DNA of 7,070 bases from Alphaproteobacteria bacterium (GCA_018828205.1 JAHJWA010000269.1:1-7070); one strand, 5' to 3'; positions 1 to 6,717 are shown, numbered from the stretch's first letter. A program made the numbers and translations. Notes: generated by a model not told the origin, from the letters alone.

Positions 1-146
1 GCTTCGCGCAGGTTTGGCGGTTTGTCGCTCAGCCGCACTTCGCGCAATTCGCAGCGCGTGCCGCTTATCGCCAGCGCCAGCCGCGCACGCATCGCATAGG
101 GGCAGCGCCGGAAGCTGTAGAGGATCGGGTCGGCGGCTTCGGTCAT
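1..146 (-). CDS. Glutathione S-transferase-like protein, N-terminal part (cut by window edge)
   Basis: Only the first 48 codons are present; the rest lies outside the window. The visible peptide begins MTEAADPILYSF and contains RRCPYAMRARLAL, the thioredoxin-fold start of GST-family proteins, with the likely active-site cysteine at residue 15 in Cys-Pro-Tyr-Ala. This CPYA form resembles the GST-N domains of glutaredoxin-like or omega-type bacterial GSTs. Members conjugate or reduce substrates with glutathione in the cytosol, but the substrate cannot be inferred here. The start is fixed by a 4-base ATGA overlap with the trhO stop codon and by an AGGAG ribosome site about 10 bases upstream, inside trhO. 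The gene is therefore almost certainly co-transcribed and translationally coupled with trhO. The missing C-terminal helical domain means the subfamily stays open. Confidence 0.8.
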   Translation of the reverse strand, partial: MTEAADPILYSFRRCPYAMRARLALAISGTRCELREVRLSDKPPNLRE

Positions 147-1108
147 CGCGGCTTGGCTCCTGTGCCACGGTTCCGGGGCCGAGCGGAGGCCGCGGTCGCG
201 AGCGCTGCCTGTCGGCGCCTCTCCCGTAGGGCATCGCGCTGCTCTTCGCTGCGCTCGCCGTGGCACGCCGCGCAGCTCACCCCTGCCTCGAAAAGCGCAT
301 CGGCGGCACCCTGCGCGCTCACCGGGCGACCGCAGCCGGCGCAGGCTTCGTGGCTGCCGGGCGCCAGCCCGTGGCCGATCGCCACCCGCTGATCGAAGAC
401 ATAGCATTCGCCCTGCCACCGGCTGTCCCGTTCGGGCACCGCCTCGAGATAGGCGAGGATCCCGCCCTTGAGGTGATAGACTTGCTCGACGCCTTCCTCC
501 TTCAGAAAGGCGGTCGATTTCTCACACCGGATCCCTCCGGTGCAGAACATCGCGACCCGGGGCTGACGGCCAGCGCCGAGCAGTTCCTCGCGTCTGGCGC
601 GGAACCAGGCGGGGAACTCGCGAAAGCTGCGGGTCGCGGGATCGATCGCGCCTTCAAAGCTGCCGATCGCCACCTCGTAATCATTGCGGGTATCGATCAC
701 GACCGTGTCGGGATCGGCGATCAGCGCGTTCCAGTCCTGCGGGGCAACATAAGTGCCCGCCGCCACGCGCGGATCGATCCCGGGCTCGCCCATGGTGACG
801 ATCTCGGCTTTGACCCGCACCTTCATCCGCTCGAAGGGCATGGTAGCGGCGGCGGACAGCTTGACGTCGAGTTCGGCGCAATCGGGGAGGGCGCGAATAT
901 GGTCGATTGCGTGCGCTATGCTGTCGGGCGCCCCGGCGATGGTGCCGTTGATTCCCTCGCAGGCCAGCAGCAGCGTGCCGCGAATGCCCCGCGCGTCGCA
1001 CAGGTCCTGGAGCGTGGCGCGCAGATCCTCGCAACGGTCGAGACGCGCGAAACGGTAGAGCGCGGCCACGCAGATCGGGCCCGGCGGGTGTGGATCGGCA
1101 TTTGACAT
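143..1108 (-). CDS. trhO: tRNA uridine(34) hydroxylase TrhO (rhodanese-domain protein, YceA family)
   Basis: TrhO carries out oxygen-dependent hydroxylation of uridine 34 in tRNA anticodons, giving ho5U, a precursor of cmo5U; this is known for the family and inferred here. The 321-residue protein has the family N-terminal domain (VAALYRF near residues 14-20, then EGINGTIAG near 51-59). A rhodanese domain follows at about 120-225, with DTRNDYE at 139-145 and the motif FCTGGIRCEK at 188-197, whose first cysteine (C189) is the expected catalytic residue. The C-terminal part has paired CxxC motifs (C256/C259 and C279/C282, followed by His), as in other TrhO proteins and possibly metal-binding, and ends in a basic tail. 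I chose the ATG at 1108 because family members begin shortly before the VAALYRF segment. An in-frame ATG at 1120 would add four residues. Neither start has a convincing ribosome site. The stop overlaps the start of the GST-like gene. Confidence 0.92.
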   Translation of the reverse strand: MSNADPHPPGPICVAALYRFARLDRCEDLRATLQDLCDARGIRGTLLLACEGINGTIAGAPDSIAHAIDHIRALPDCAELDVKLSAAATMPFERMKVRVKAEIVTMGEPGIDPRVAAGTYVAPQDWNALIADPDTVVIDTRNDYEVAIGSFEGAIDPATRSFREFPAWFRARREELLGAGRQPRVAMFCTGGIRCEKSTAFLKEEGVEQVYHLKGGILAYLEAVPERDSRWQGECYVFDQRVAIGHGLAPGSHEACAGCGRPVSAQGAADALFEAGVSCAACHGERSEEQRDALRERRRQAALATAASARPRNRGTGAKPR

Positions 1109-1109
1109 G

Positions 1110-1130
1110 GCCGGCGCCATAGCGCCCGGC
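1110..1130 (-). promoter_or_regulatory. GC-rich hairpin abutting the trhO start codon
   Basis: On the coding strand, 8 base pairs with one bulged base (arms 1130-1122 and 1117-1110) enclose a 4-base loop, leaving one base before the ATG at 1108. The alternative ATG at 1120 lies in the loop. No Shine-Dalgarno sequence is visible, so the structure could limit ribosome access. GC-rich sequence forms such hairpins by chance, so a regulatory role is only a possibility. Confidence 0.3.
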
Positions 1131-1199
1131 TTGCGCTCCGTCAGCAGCGATCCTCGCGCTCCAGTCTTGCGGCTTGCGTGCAGGGGAGAAACCCGATGT

Positions 1200-2108
1200 C
1201 TATCGGGCGAATATCTCCACCCCCCTGCGTCTGGGCAAGGCAGCGCCCAGGCCCGCGCCGCCGGTCGCGAGCGCTCCCATTTGGCCGAACTGGATCCGGC
1301 CGCGTCCGGCATGCTTGACCTCATACATCAGCCGGTCGGCCGAGTGGATGATCGCCGCGGTATCGGGATAGTCGGCGGGGGGAAGGATCAGTCCACCGGC
1401 GCTTGCGGTCAGGTTGTAGGGCAGTTCGGCGACCGCGCCCAGTAGGTTTGCCTGGCAGGAATCGATCCGTTCGGGGGCATCGGCGTAGCGCAGGAAGACG
1501 AGAAACTCGTCGCCGCCGATACGAGCGATGTGATCCTCGCTCAGCAGCCGCGCCCTGAGATTGGCCACGAGCTTGCGCAGGACATCATCGCCGGCGGCAT
1601 GGCCGAACCGGTCGTTGACCGTCTTGAAATGGTCGAGATCGATGAAGATCAGCGCGGTCGCGCGTTCGTCGCGGCGCGCTTCGGCCAGCTCCGTGGCGAG
1701 CATTCGCGCGAAGCCGCGCGGGGTGAGCGCCCCGGTCAGGCAGTCGACGCTGGCCGCTTGTTCGGCCGAGACCAGCCGGCGGCGAACCCCGAGCATCGCT
1801 TCGCAGAACACCAGCGCCATCGGCGCCAGCAGCAGATCCGACAGGTCGGGTTGGTCCCGCAGTGCGCCGATCAGCAGACAAAGCGCCACCGCGATCGCCA
1901 GCGGGCGGGCAGCTCCGAACTCGTTCAGCAGACAGACGATACCGGCGAGCAGGATCACCGCTACGGCGAGGACGGTGGTGGGCCCTATGAGCGCGACCAT
2001 GAGCGAAAGCCCGGCAAGCGGCGCGAGAATCGTCACGCGTGCTGCGCGCGACCAGTCATCGCGAGGCGGGTCCTGGCGTGGCAGGACGGTGTTTGCGCTC
2101 CCCAACAT
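1200..2108 (-). CDS. Membrane-anchored GGDEF diguanylate cyclase
   Basis: Predicted to make the second messenger cyclic di-GMP from two GTP at the inner membrane. The 302-residue protein has hydrophobic segments at about 24-40, 44-62, 69-81 and 91-103, joined by very short loops, so there is no sizeable periplasmic sensor domain. A GGDEF domain follows: DCLTGALTPRGF at 122-133, FIDLDHFKTVND at 155-166, the intact active-site signature GGDEF at 198-202, and ADRLMYEVK near 257-265. The inhibitory I-site usually found just before the signature (RxxD) reads Leu-Ser-Glu-Asp here, so product feedback is probably weak. A short Gly/Ala- and Arg-rich tail ends the protein. The ATG at 2108 is preferred over one 37 codons upstream because GGGAG and AAGG sequences lie 4-8 bases before it and the upstream extension is low in character. 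It diverges from the ABC-F gene; trhO lies 91 bases downstream on the same strand. Confidence 0.9.
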   Translation of the reverse strand: MLGSANTVLPRQDPPRDDWSRAARVTILAPLAGLSLMVALIGPTTVLAVAVILLAGIVCLLNEFGAARPLAIAVALCLLIGALRDQPDLSDLLLAPMALVFCEAMLGVRRRLVSAEQAASVDCLTGALTPRGFARMLATELAEARRDERATALIFIDLDHFKTVNDRFGHAAGDDVLRKLVANLRARLLSEDHIARIGGDEFLVFLRYADAPERIDSCQANLLGAVAELPYNLTASAGGLILPPADYPDTAAIIHSADRLMYEVKHAGRGRIQFGQMGALATGGAGLGAALPRRRGVEIFAR

Positions 2109-2212
2109 TCCACCTTCTCCCTGAACGTGTGCGCTTGATCGAGGGCCAGCCTCTAGCAACCGATTCGGGGCGAAGATTGGCGATTTGCGACGGGGGCGCG
2201 GCAACAGCTCGA

Positions 2213-2247
2213 ATGACAAGCGCGGCGGGCGTTGCTATCGGGCCGCG
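2213..2247 (+). promoter_or_regulatory. Possible promoter giving a leaderless ABC-F transcript
   Basis: ATGACA at 2213-2218 matches the -35 consensus in 5 of 6 positions. A 17-base spacer is followed by TATCGG at 2236-2241, a weak -10 match (3 of 6). A normal 6-base discriminator would put the transcript start on the A of the ABC-F start codon at 2248. No Shine-Dalgarno sequence precedes that ATG, which fits a leaderless message. The -10 match is poor, so this is tentative. The rest of the 139-base divergent gap to the cyclase shows no convincing second promoter. Confidence 0.3.
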
Positions 2248-4131
2248 ATGCTCAATCTGAATGGTATTACGGTCCGTCTCGGCGGCAATGCGATCCTCGA
2301 CGGTGCTAGCGCGGCGTTGCCGACTGGCGCGCGCGTCGGGCTGGTCGGGCGCAACGGCGCGGGCAAGTCGACGCTGATGCGGGTGCTGACCGGCGAGATC
2401 GACCCCGACGATGGCGAGATCGAGATGCCCAAGAAGGCGCGGCTGGGCTATCTGGCGCAGGAAGCGCCGGCCGGTGCCGAGACCCCCTTCGAGACCGTGC
2501 TCAATGCCGATCTCGAGCGCACCCGGCTGCTCGCCGAGGCCGAAGGGCTGACCGATGCCGAGCGGCTCGCCGATATCCACGAGCGGCTCAACGCGATCGA
2601 CGCCCATGCCGCGCCCGCGCGCGTTGCCAAGATCCTCGTCGGGCTTGGCTTCGACGAGGAGATGCAGGCGCGCCCGCTCGACAGCTTCTCGGGCGGCTGG
2701 CGGATGCGCGTCGCGCTCGCCGCGCTGCTGTTCTCCGATCCCGACCTGCTGCTGCTCGACGAGCCCTCGAACCACCTCGATCTCGAGGCGACGCTGTGGC
2801 TCGAAAGCTTCCTCAAGGCCTATCGCGGCACCATGCTGGTGGTGAGCCACGAGCGCGACCTGCTCAACAATGTGGTCGATCACGTGCTCCATCTCGATCA
2901 GGGCAAGACCACGCTCTATCAGGGCGGCTATGATGCCTTCGAACGCCAGCGCAGCGAGCGCATGGCGCAGGCCGAAGCGACCCGCGAAAAGCAGCTGGCG
3001 CAGCGCGCCAAACTGCAGAGCTTCGTCGATCGCTGGGGTGCCAAGGCGCACACCGCGCGCCAGGCGCAGAGCCGGATGAAGGCGCTGGCGCGGATGGAAC
3101 CGGTCGCGGCGGCGCTGGAGGACCCCAGCCTGTCGTTCGATTTTCCCAGCCCCAACGAGATGCGCCCGCCGCTGATGGTGATCGAGGGCGCGGCGGTCGG
3201 CTACGTCGAGGGGCAGCCGATCCTGCGCGGGCTCGACATGCGGATCGATCCCGACGACCGGATCGCGCTGCTGGGGCGCAACGGCAATGGCAAGACCACG
3301 CTGGCGCGGCTGCTGGCGGGGCAGCTCGAGCCGATGGCGGGCGAAATCATGGCCGGCGGCAAGCTGCGGGTGGGCTATTTCACCCAGTATCAGGTCGAGG
3401 AGCTCGACGGCAGCGACACGCCGTTGCAGCATATGGCGCGGCTGATGCCCGATGCGCCCCCCAAGATCGTGCGCGCGCAGCTCGGCCGCTTCGGCTTCTC
3501 GGGCGAGCGCGCGATGCGCGAGGTCGGCAAGATGTCGGGCGGCGAACGCGCGCGGCTGGCGCTGGCGCTGGTCACCCGCGACGCGCCGCACATGCTGATC
3601 CTCGACGAACCGACCAACCACCTCGACGTCGATGCGCGCGAGGCGCTGGTCCAGGCGCTGGGCGCCTATGAGGGCGCGGTGGTGGTGGTGAGCCACGACC
3701 GCCACATGCTCGAACTGACCGCCGATCGGCTGATGCTGGTGGATGGCGGAACCGCGAGCGAATTCGACGGCAGCCTGGCGGACTACACGGATATGATCCT
3801 CGGGCGCGACCCGAAAAAGGCCGCCAAGCCCGCCTCCGCGCCGCAGGGAAATCGCAAGGACGCGCGCCGCGCCGCCGCCGAGGCGCGCGAGCAGACGCAG
3901 GGCCTGCGCAAGACCATCAAGACCGCCGAGGCAGAGATCGCCAAGCTCGAGGCGCGCAAGACCGAGCTCGACCGCGCGATGTTCGATCCCGGTTCGGCCT
4001 CGAAGCAGGACGCGAATCGCAGCATGACCGAATTGATGAAATTGCGCGCCGATACGGTCGCGGGGATCGAGGCCGCCGAGGCGCGCTGGGTGGAGGCCTC
4101 GGAGGCGATCGAGGGGGCGAAAGCCGCCTGA
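2248..4131 (+). CDS. ABC-F family ATPase, YheS-like (ribosome-associated)
   Basis: A soluble twin-ATPase protein of 627 residues without membrane segments. ABC-F proteins bind the ribosomal E site and relieve stalled or drug-blocked translation; they are not transporters. The first ATPase domain has Walker A GRNGAGKST at 34-42, signature FSGGW at 147-151, and Walker B DLLLLDEPSNHLD at 166-178 with catalytic Glu172 and switch His201. The inter-domain linker (about 200-300) is charged and contains RWGAKAHTARQAQSR, typical of the ABC-F linker that reaches the peptidyl-transferase centre. The second domain has Walker A GRNGNGKTT at 343-351, signature MSGGER at 429-434, and LDEPTNHLD at 452-460. 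A charged coiled coil fills about 536-627. The FSGGWRMR signature and C-terminal extension favour YheS over EttA or Uup. The ATG at 2248 starts directly at the first strand of the fold; a 21-residue upstream extension looks non-coding. Confidence 0.93.
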   Translation: MLNLNGITVRLGGNAILDGASAALPTGARVGLVGRNGAGKSTLMRVLTGEIDPDDGEIEMPKKARLGYLAQEAPAGAETPFETVLNADLERTRLLAEAEGLTDAERLADIHERLNAIDAHAAPARVAKILVGLGFDEEMQARPLDSFSGGWRMRVALAALLFSDPDLLLLDEPSNHLDLEATLWLESFLKAYRGTMLVVSHERDLLNNVVDHVLHLDQGKTTLYQGGYDAFERQRSERMAQAEATREKQLAQRAKLQSFVDRWGAKAHTARQAQSRMKALARMEPVAAALEDPSLSFDFPSPNEMRPPLMVIEGAAVGYVEGQPILRGLDMRIDPDDRIALLGRNGNGKTTLARLLAGQLEPMAGEIMAGGKLRVGYFTQYQVEELDGSDTPLQHMARLMPDAPPKIVRAQLGRFGFSGERAMREVGKMSGGERARLALALVTRDAPHMLILDEPTNHLDVDAREALVQALGAYEGAVVVVSHDRHMLELTADRLMLVDGGTASEFDGSLADYTDMILGRDPKKAAKPASAPQGNRKDARRAAAEAREQTQGLRKTIKTAEAEIAKLEARKTELDRAMFDPGSASKQDANRSMTELMKLRADTVAGIEAAEARWVEASEAIEGAKAA

Positions 4132-4177
4132 GAATTCGGCGTTTCGGTGTTTGCCGGCGCCTGTGCCGGGAGGCGCA

Positions 4178-4221
4178 AAGGGCGGCTCAGAACCGCTGCC
4201 CTTGAAACGCGAGCGGTTTTT
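4178..4221 (+). terminator. Candidate terminator with two competing hairpins after the ABC-F gene
   Basis: Hairpin A pairs 4178-4186 with 4195-4203 (9 bp including one G-U, 8-base loop). Hairpin B pairs 4191-4197 with 4212-4218 (7 bp, 14-base loop) and runs into a five-T stretch at 4217-4221. The two share 4195-4197, so both cannot form completely. B resembles a weak intrinsic terminator because its U-run is short. It lies about 60 bases past the ABC-F stop codon. Confidence 0.45.
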
Positions 4222-4290
4222 GGTTATTCGGCGTGCCGCGGACCGGGCCCCTCTGGCGTGCGCTATCTCAGCGCGCGTGATGTCGGACCG

Positions 4291-4306
4291 CATCGGACAA
4301 CCGATG
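4291..4306. repeat. Inverted repeat, first of a related pair
   Basis: A perfect 6-bp palindrome, CATCGG-ACAA-CCGATG. A related copy, ATCGG-CAT-CCGAT, is centred about 54 bases further on. It could be an operator half of a regulator site for the antiporter gene, or chance. No regulator family is recognised from the motif. Confidence 0.3.
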
Positions 4307-4345
4307 CACGCACCCCCGGGCTCGCATTCCCAGACCAGCCGCTGC

Positions 4346-4358
4346 ATCGGCATCCGAT
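4346..4358. repeat. Inverted repeat, second of a related pair
   Basis: A perfect 5-bp palindrome, ATCGG-CAT-CCGAT. It shares its arm sequence with the palindrome at 4291-4306 and lies 74 bases before the antiporter start codon. The short arms make chance occurrence possible. Confidence 0.25.
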
Positions 4359-4387
4359 CTCTTGAGCCTCTGACCGGGAGCCATTCG

Positions 4388-4435
4388 ATGACGGCCTATT
4401 TGCAGACACCTGCCACCATGGAGATTGAGCAATGA
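4388..4435 (+). CDS. Possible 15-codon leader peptide overlapping the antiporter start
   Basis: The ORF reads MTAYLQTPATMEIEQ. Its ATG is preceded by GGGAG with a 7-base gap, which is good ribosome-site geometry. Its stop codon overlaps the antiporter start as ATGA, so ribosomes finishing the leader could re-initiate on the antiporter. The peptide has no run of one amino acid as in classical attenuators. The antiporter also has its own GGAG at 4420-4423, 8 bases before its ATG, so coupling may not be needed. The frame stays open far upstream, as GC-rich DNA often does, so translation is unproven. Confidence 0.3.
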   Translation: MTAYLQTPATMEIEQ

Positions 4436-5418
4436 TCGCCACCATCCTGATGGTGATCGGCGGGCTGGTCCTGTTGGTGGGCGGCGGCGAGCTGCTGGTA
4501 CGCGGCGCGGTCGCGCTGGCCGAACGGCTGGGGGTTACCCCGCTGGTGATCGGGCTGGTGATCGTGGGTTTCGGCACTTCGATGCCCGAACTGGTGACCA
4601 GCGTGGAAGCGGCGATGGCGGGTTCGCCGGCGATCGCCTGGGGCAATATCGTCGGCTCCAATGTCGCCAACACGCTTCTCATTCTGGGTGCCGCTGCGGT
4701 GCTCGCCCCGATCGCGATCCGCCAGGGCGCGGCCTTGCGCGATACCGGCGTCGCGCTGGTCGCGACGCTCGCGCTGGCAGGCATCGCCTGGACCGGCCTT
4801 TCGGGTTTCGCTGTCGGCCTCACGCTGCTGGCCGCACTGATCGCCTATGTCGCCTATTGCTACCGCGAGGAGCGCGTCCAGGCGCCGGCGGTCGTTCACA
4901 ACGCGCCCTACGATCGCTCGCTGGCGCTCGAAATGGCCGACACCACGCTTCACCAGTCGGCCAGCCCCGGCTGGCTGCGACCGGTGTTGCTGACGGTGGC
5001 GGGACTGGCCGTGCTGATCGTCGGGGGGCGGCTGCTGGTGACCGGGGCGATCGATCTGGCGCAGATGGCAGGCCTGAGCGAGACGCTGATCGGCCTGACC
5101 ATCGTGGCGATCGGTACCTCGCTGCCCGAACTGGTCACCTCGGTGATCGCGGCGCGCAAGGGCGAACCCGAGGTCGCTTTCGGCAATGTGGTCGGCTCCA
5201 ACATCTACAATGTCCTCGGCATCGGCGGGGTGACCATGATGGTCGCGCCCGACGCCATTCCCGCCGACCTGCTACCCTTCGACATCGGGATCATGGCGCT
5301 GTCCGCAGTCGCGGTGATGGCGCTCGCCTGGTTCCTGTCGGGTGTGAACCGGATCGCCGGTTTCGCATTGTTGCTGGGATACGCCGGCTTCATGGCGCTG
5401 CTGGTGACCGGCGGATAG
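4432..5418 (+). CDS. Na+/Ca2+ exchanger family (CaCA) inner-membrane antiporter, YrbG-type
   Basis: A 328-residue, very hydrophobic protein of the usual bacterial CaCA length with about ten membrane segments. It has the two inverted alpha repeats that define the family. Repeat 1 carries GFGTSMPELVTS at 46-57 and GNIVGSNVANT at 71-81; repeat 2 carries GTSLPELVTS at 228-237 and GNVVGSNIYNVLG at 251-263. Glu53 and Glu233 are the expected ion-binding acidic residues. A short hydrophilic loop at about 144-182 separates the halves. The likely role is cation/Ca2+ exchange across the inner membrane; E. coli YrbG is the nearest named relative, and the exact ions are not known from sequence. The start has GGAG 8 bases upstream and overlaps the stop of a possible 15-codon leader. 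It converges with the porin gene. Confidence 0.92.
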   Translation: MIATILMVIGGLVLLVGGGELLVRGAVALAERLGVTPLVIGLVIVGFGTSMPELVTSVEAAMAGSPAIAWGNIVGSNVANTLLILGAAAVLAPIAIRQGAALRDTGVALVATLALAGIAWTGLSGFAVGLTLLAALIAYVAYCYREERVQAPAVVHNAPYDRSLALEMADTTLHQSASPGWLRPVLLTVAGLAVLIVGGRLLVTGAIDLAQMAGLSETLIGLTIVAIGTSLPELVTSVIAARKGEPEVAFGNVVGSNIYNVLGIGGVTMMVAPDAIPADLLPFDIGIMALSAVAVMALAWFLSGVNRIAGFALLLGYAGFMALLVTGG

Positions 5419-5444
5419 CCCCCCTTTCCGGACCCCTGCGCCTT

Positions 5445-5479
5445 CGATCGAGCCCGTCCGGTCGCGCCGGGTTCGATCG
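5445..5479. terminator. Strong hairpin between convergent antiporter and porin genes
   Basis: A 12-bp stem (one G-U pair on the plus-strand RNA) pairs 5445-5456 with 5468-5479 around an 11-base loop. It begins 27 bases after the antiporter stop and 75 bases past the porin stop on the other strand. Symmetry lets it form in RNA from either side. Neither side has a T-run, so it would be a non-canonical or RNA-protecting bidirectional end rather than a classical intrinsic terminator. Confidence 0.5.
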
Positions 5480-5553
5480 GATATGCGGGTGCTGTGCTCG
5501 ATACCCCGCTGCTTGGCGCCATCTTCACCTGCACGCACTGCCGAAGCGAGGCT

Positions 5554-6717
5554 CTACCAGCTCAGTCGCAGGGCGCTCTTCCAGGTGACGCCTTCATATT
5601 CTCCCCCGTCATCCGCCCGGTCGCGCATATCGGCATAGGTGAGGCCGGTCTGCAGTTTCAGGCGGTGGCCGTAGATAAAATAGTTCAGCCCCGCATAGAC
5701 CTCCCGATACCGGTCGCCGCGCCCCGCGGTAACGACGTTTTCGTAGCGTCCGAGGCGCAATCCGTTCGGTCCATCGCTCTCGAGGTAAGTGTATCTGCCG
5801 GCGAGTTGCAGCCTATCGGTCAGGTCGATCCACGGCAGGAGCGTGGTGCCCCAGGCATCGCTTTGCCCGGCAAACCCGTCCCCGGCGGCGATATCGCCCG
5901 AAAAGCCCCAGTTGCCCTGGTCGAGTGTGAACACCAGCGAACCGATGCGCTCGAAGGGCCGGGCCAATTCGCTCTCGTCGTCGGGATCGTTGTGAACGAA
6001 ATCGGCACGAAGCACGGCCTCCTGCGCGCCCAGAAGGGCTGCGAAATCGTAGCCGCCGCTGACCAGCGCGAAGTAGCCATCGTCGAGATCGCCGAACTCG
6101 GCTGCCGCCCGGCCGCCGCTGAAAACCCCCGCGTTGTATATCCACGACCCGCTGCGCCCGCTCAGACTGATGCCGGGGATATATTCCGTCGTGAACCAGA
6201 GGTTGTTGGCGACATTGCTTCGGTCGATCGTCAGAAGCTCGTTGGACGATGTCGAGCCGTCGAGCGTGAATTGCACCGACTGCTTGCCGATCGCCAGCTC
6301 TGCTGCTTCGCTGAATTCCCAGGCCAGATACGCATCGGTGAGCCGGGAATAGAGGGGCCCGCCTTCGAGATCGATATCCGCCTGAACGTGAGCTTCCAGC
6401 CTGCCGAACAACCGCGCCCTGACGCCCAACCGCGCGCGGCGGACGAGGAAATCGCTTTCGTCGCGAACGTCTGACTCGAGAATATAATTGTCGAGGTGAA
6501 CCCTGCCGACGATGCGCACCTCATCCAGCGGGCCCGAGTTGTCGTTATCGTAAACCGTCGGTCTGGACCACAGGGTTTCGAATCCGTCGCTGTCGGTGCC
6601 GAGGGGCGTGGCAGCAGACGCCTCCTCGACCGGCGCAGCATCCTGTGCGGACGCGGCGCTCACCGGACCCAGCCCGACAAATGCGACGAGGACCGGAGCG
6701 ATCGGTTTGCTACGCAT
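5554..6717 (-). CDS. Phosphate-selective porin, OprO/OprP family
   Basis: An outer-membrane beta-barrel expected to admit phosphate or related anions. The 387-residue protein starts with a signal peptide ending Ala-Ser-Ala before Gln25 (cleavage after 24). The mature N-terminus has TLWSRPTVYDNDN at 48-60, then a first strand GRVHLDNYIL at 71-80. RRARLGVRARLFGRLEAHVQ at 93-112 and GKQSVQF at 144-150 match the pattern of this family. Alternating hydrophobic strands run to the end, and the last residue is Trp (LRLSW), the aromatic end recognised by the BAM machinery. Length is near the family's usual size. The start has only a weak GAG 8 bases upstream, but the signal peptide fixes it. A periodic PHO-box array begins 29 bases before the start codon, supporting phosphate-starvation control. 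True selectivity cannot be read from sequence, as some family members prefer other anions. Confidence 0.87.
   Translation of the reverse strand: MRSKPIAPVLVAFVGLGPVSAASAQDAAPVEEASAATPLGTDSDGFETLWSRPTVYDNDNSGPLDEVRIVGRVHLDNYILESDVRDESDFLVRRARLGVRARLFGRLEAHVQADIDLEGGPLYSRLTDAYLAWEFSEAAELAIGKQSVQFTLDGSTSSNELLTIDRSNVANNLWFTTEYIPGISLSGRSGSWIYNAGVFSGGRAAAEFGDLDDGYFALVSGGYDFAALLGAQEAVLRADFVHNDPDDESELARPFERIGSLVFTLDQGNWGFSGDIAAGDGFAGQSDAWGTTLLPWIDLTDRLQLAGRYTYLESDGPNGLRLGRYENVVTAGRGDRYREVYAGLNYFIYGHRLKLQTGLTYADMRDRADDGGEYEGVTWKSALRLSW

Larger units (their letters stand above)
4132..4431. other. 300-base intergenic region between the ABC-F and antiporter genes
   Basis: No convincing gene of normal length. 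The left part (4151-4221) holds a run of hairpins that probably ends the ABC-F transcript, including a 6-bp stem with arms 4157-4162 and 4171-4176. The centre (4291-4358) holds two inverted repeats sharing CATCGG/CCGAT. The right end (4388-4435) holds a possible 15-codon leader ORF. I could not identify a clear -35/-10 promoter for the antiporter. Confidence 0.7.

Noticed and set aside
260..1105. 281-codon plus-strand open frame opposite trhO
   Set aside because: It is the shadow of a gene with the clear TrhO catalytic motif; the translation has no domain features.
143..1324. 393-residue version of TrhO starting at 1324
   Set aside because: The extra N-terminal residues overlap the end of the cyclase gene, lack family similarity, and would make the protein longer than known TrhO members.
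1530..2138. 202- and 187-codon plus-strand frames opposite the diguanylate cyclase
   Set aside because: They are antisense to an intact GGDEF protein, overlap each other in different frames and have biased composition.
2056..4353. 765-codon minus-strand open frame opposite the ABC-F gene
   Set aside because: It is antisense to a gene with complete ABC-F motifs. It is His/Arg/Gln/Leu-rich low-complexity sequence, as expected from the complement of GC-biased codons, and has no recognisable domain.
4147..4365. 72- and 94-codon plus-strand frames in the ABC-F/antiporter gap
   Set aside because: They cover the hairpin-rich terminator region, have no ribosome sites and have mixed composition. Only the last 15 codons of the second frame, which have their own ribosome site, are kept as a possible leader.
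4222..4431. yybP-ykoY-type manganese riboswitch or other metal sensor upstream of the antiporter
   Set aside because: Such elements can precede cation-transporter genes, but I could not find the conserved core sequences of the class here.
5494..6474. 326-codon plus-strand open frame opposite the porin gene
   Set aside because: The opposite strand encodes a signal peptide, porin motifs and a terminal Trp. This frame begins inside the convergent gap without a ribosome site and resembles no family I know.
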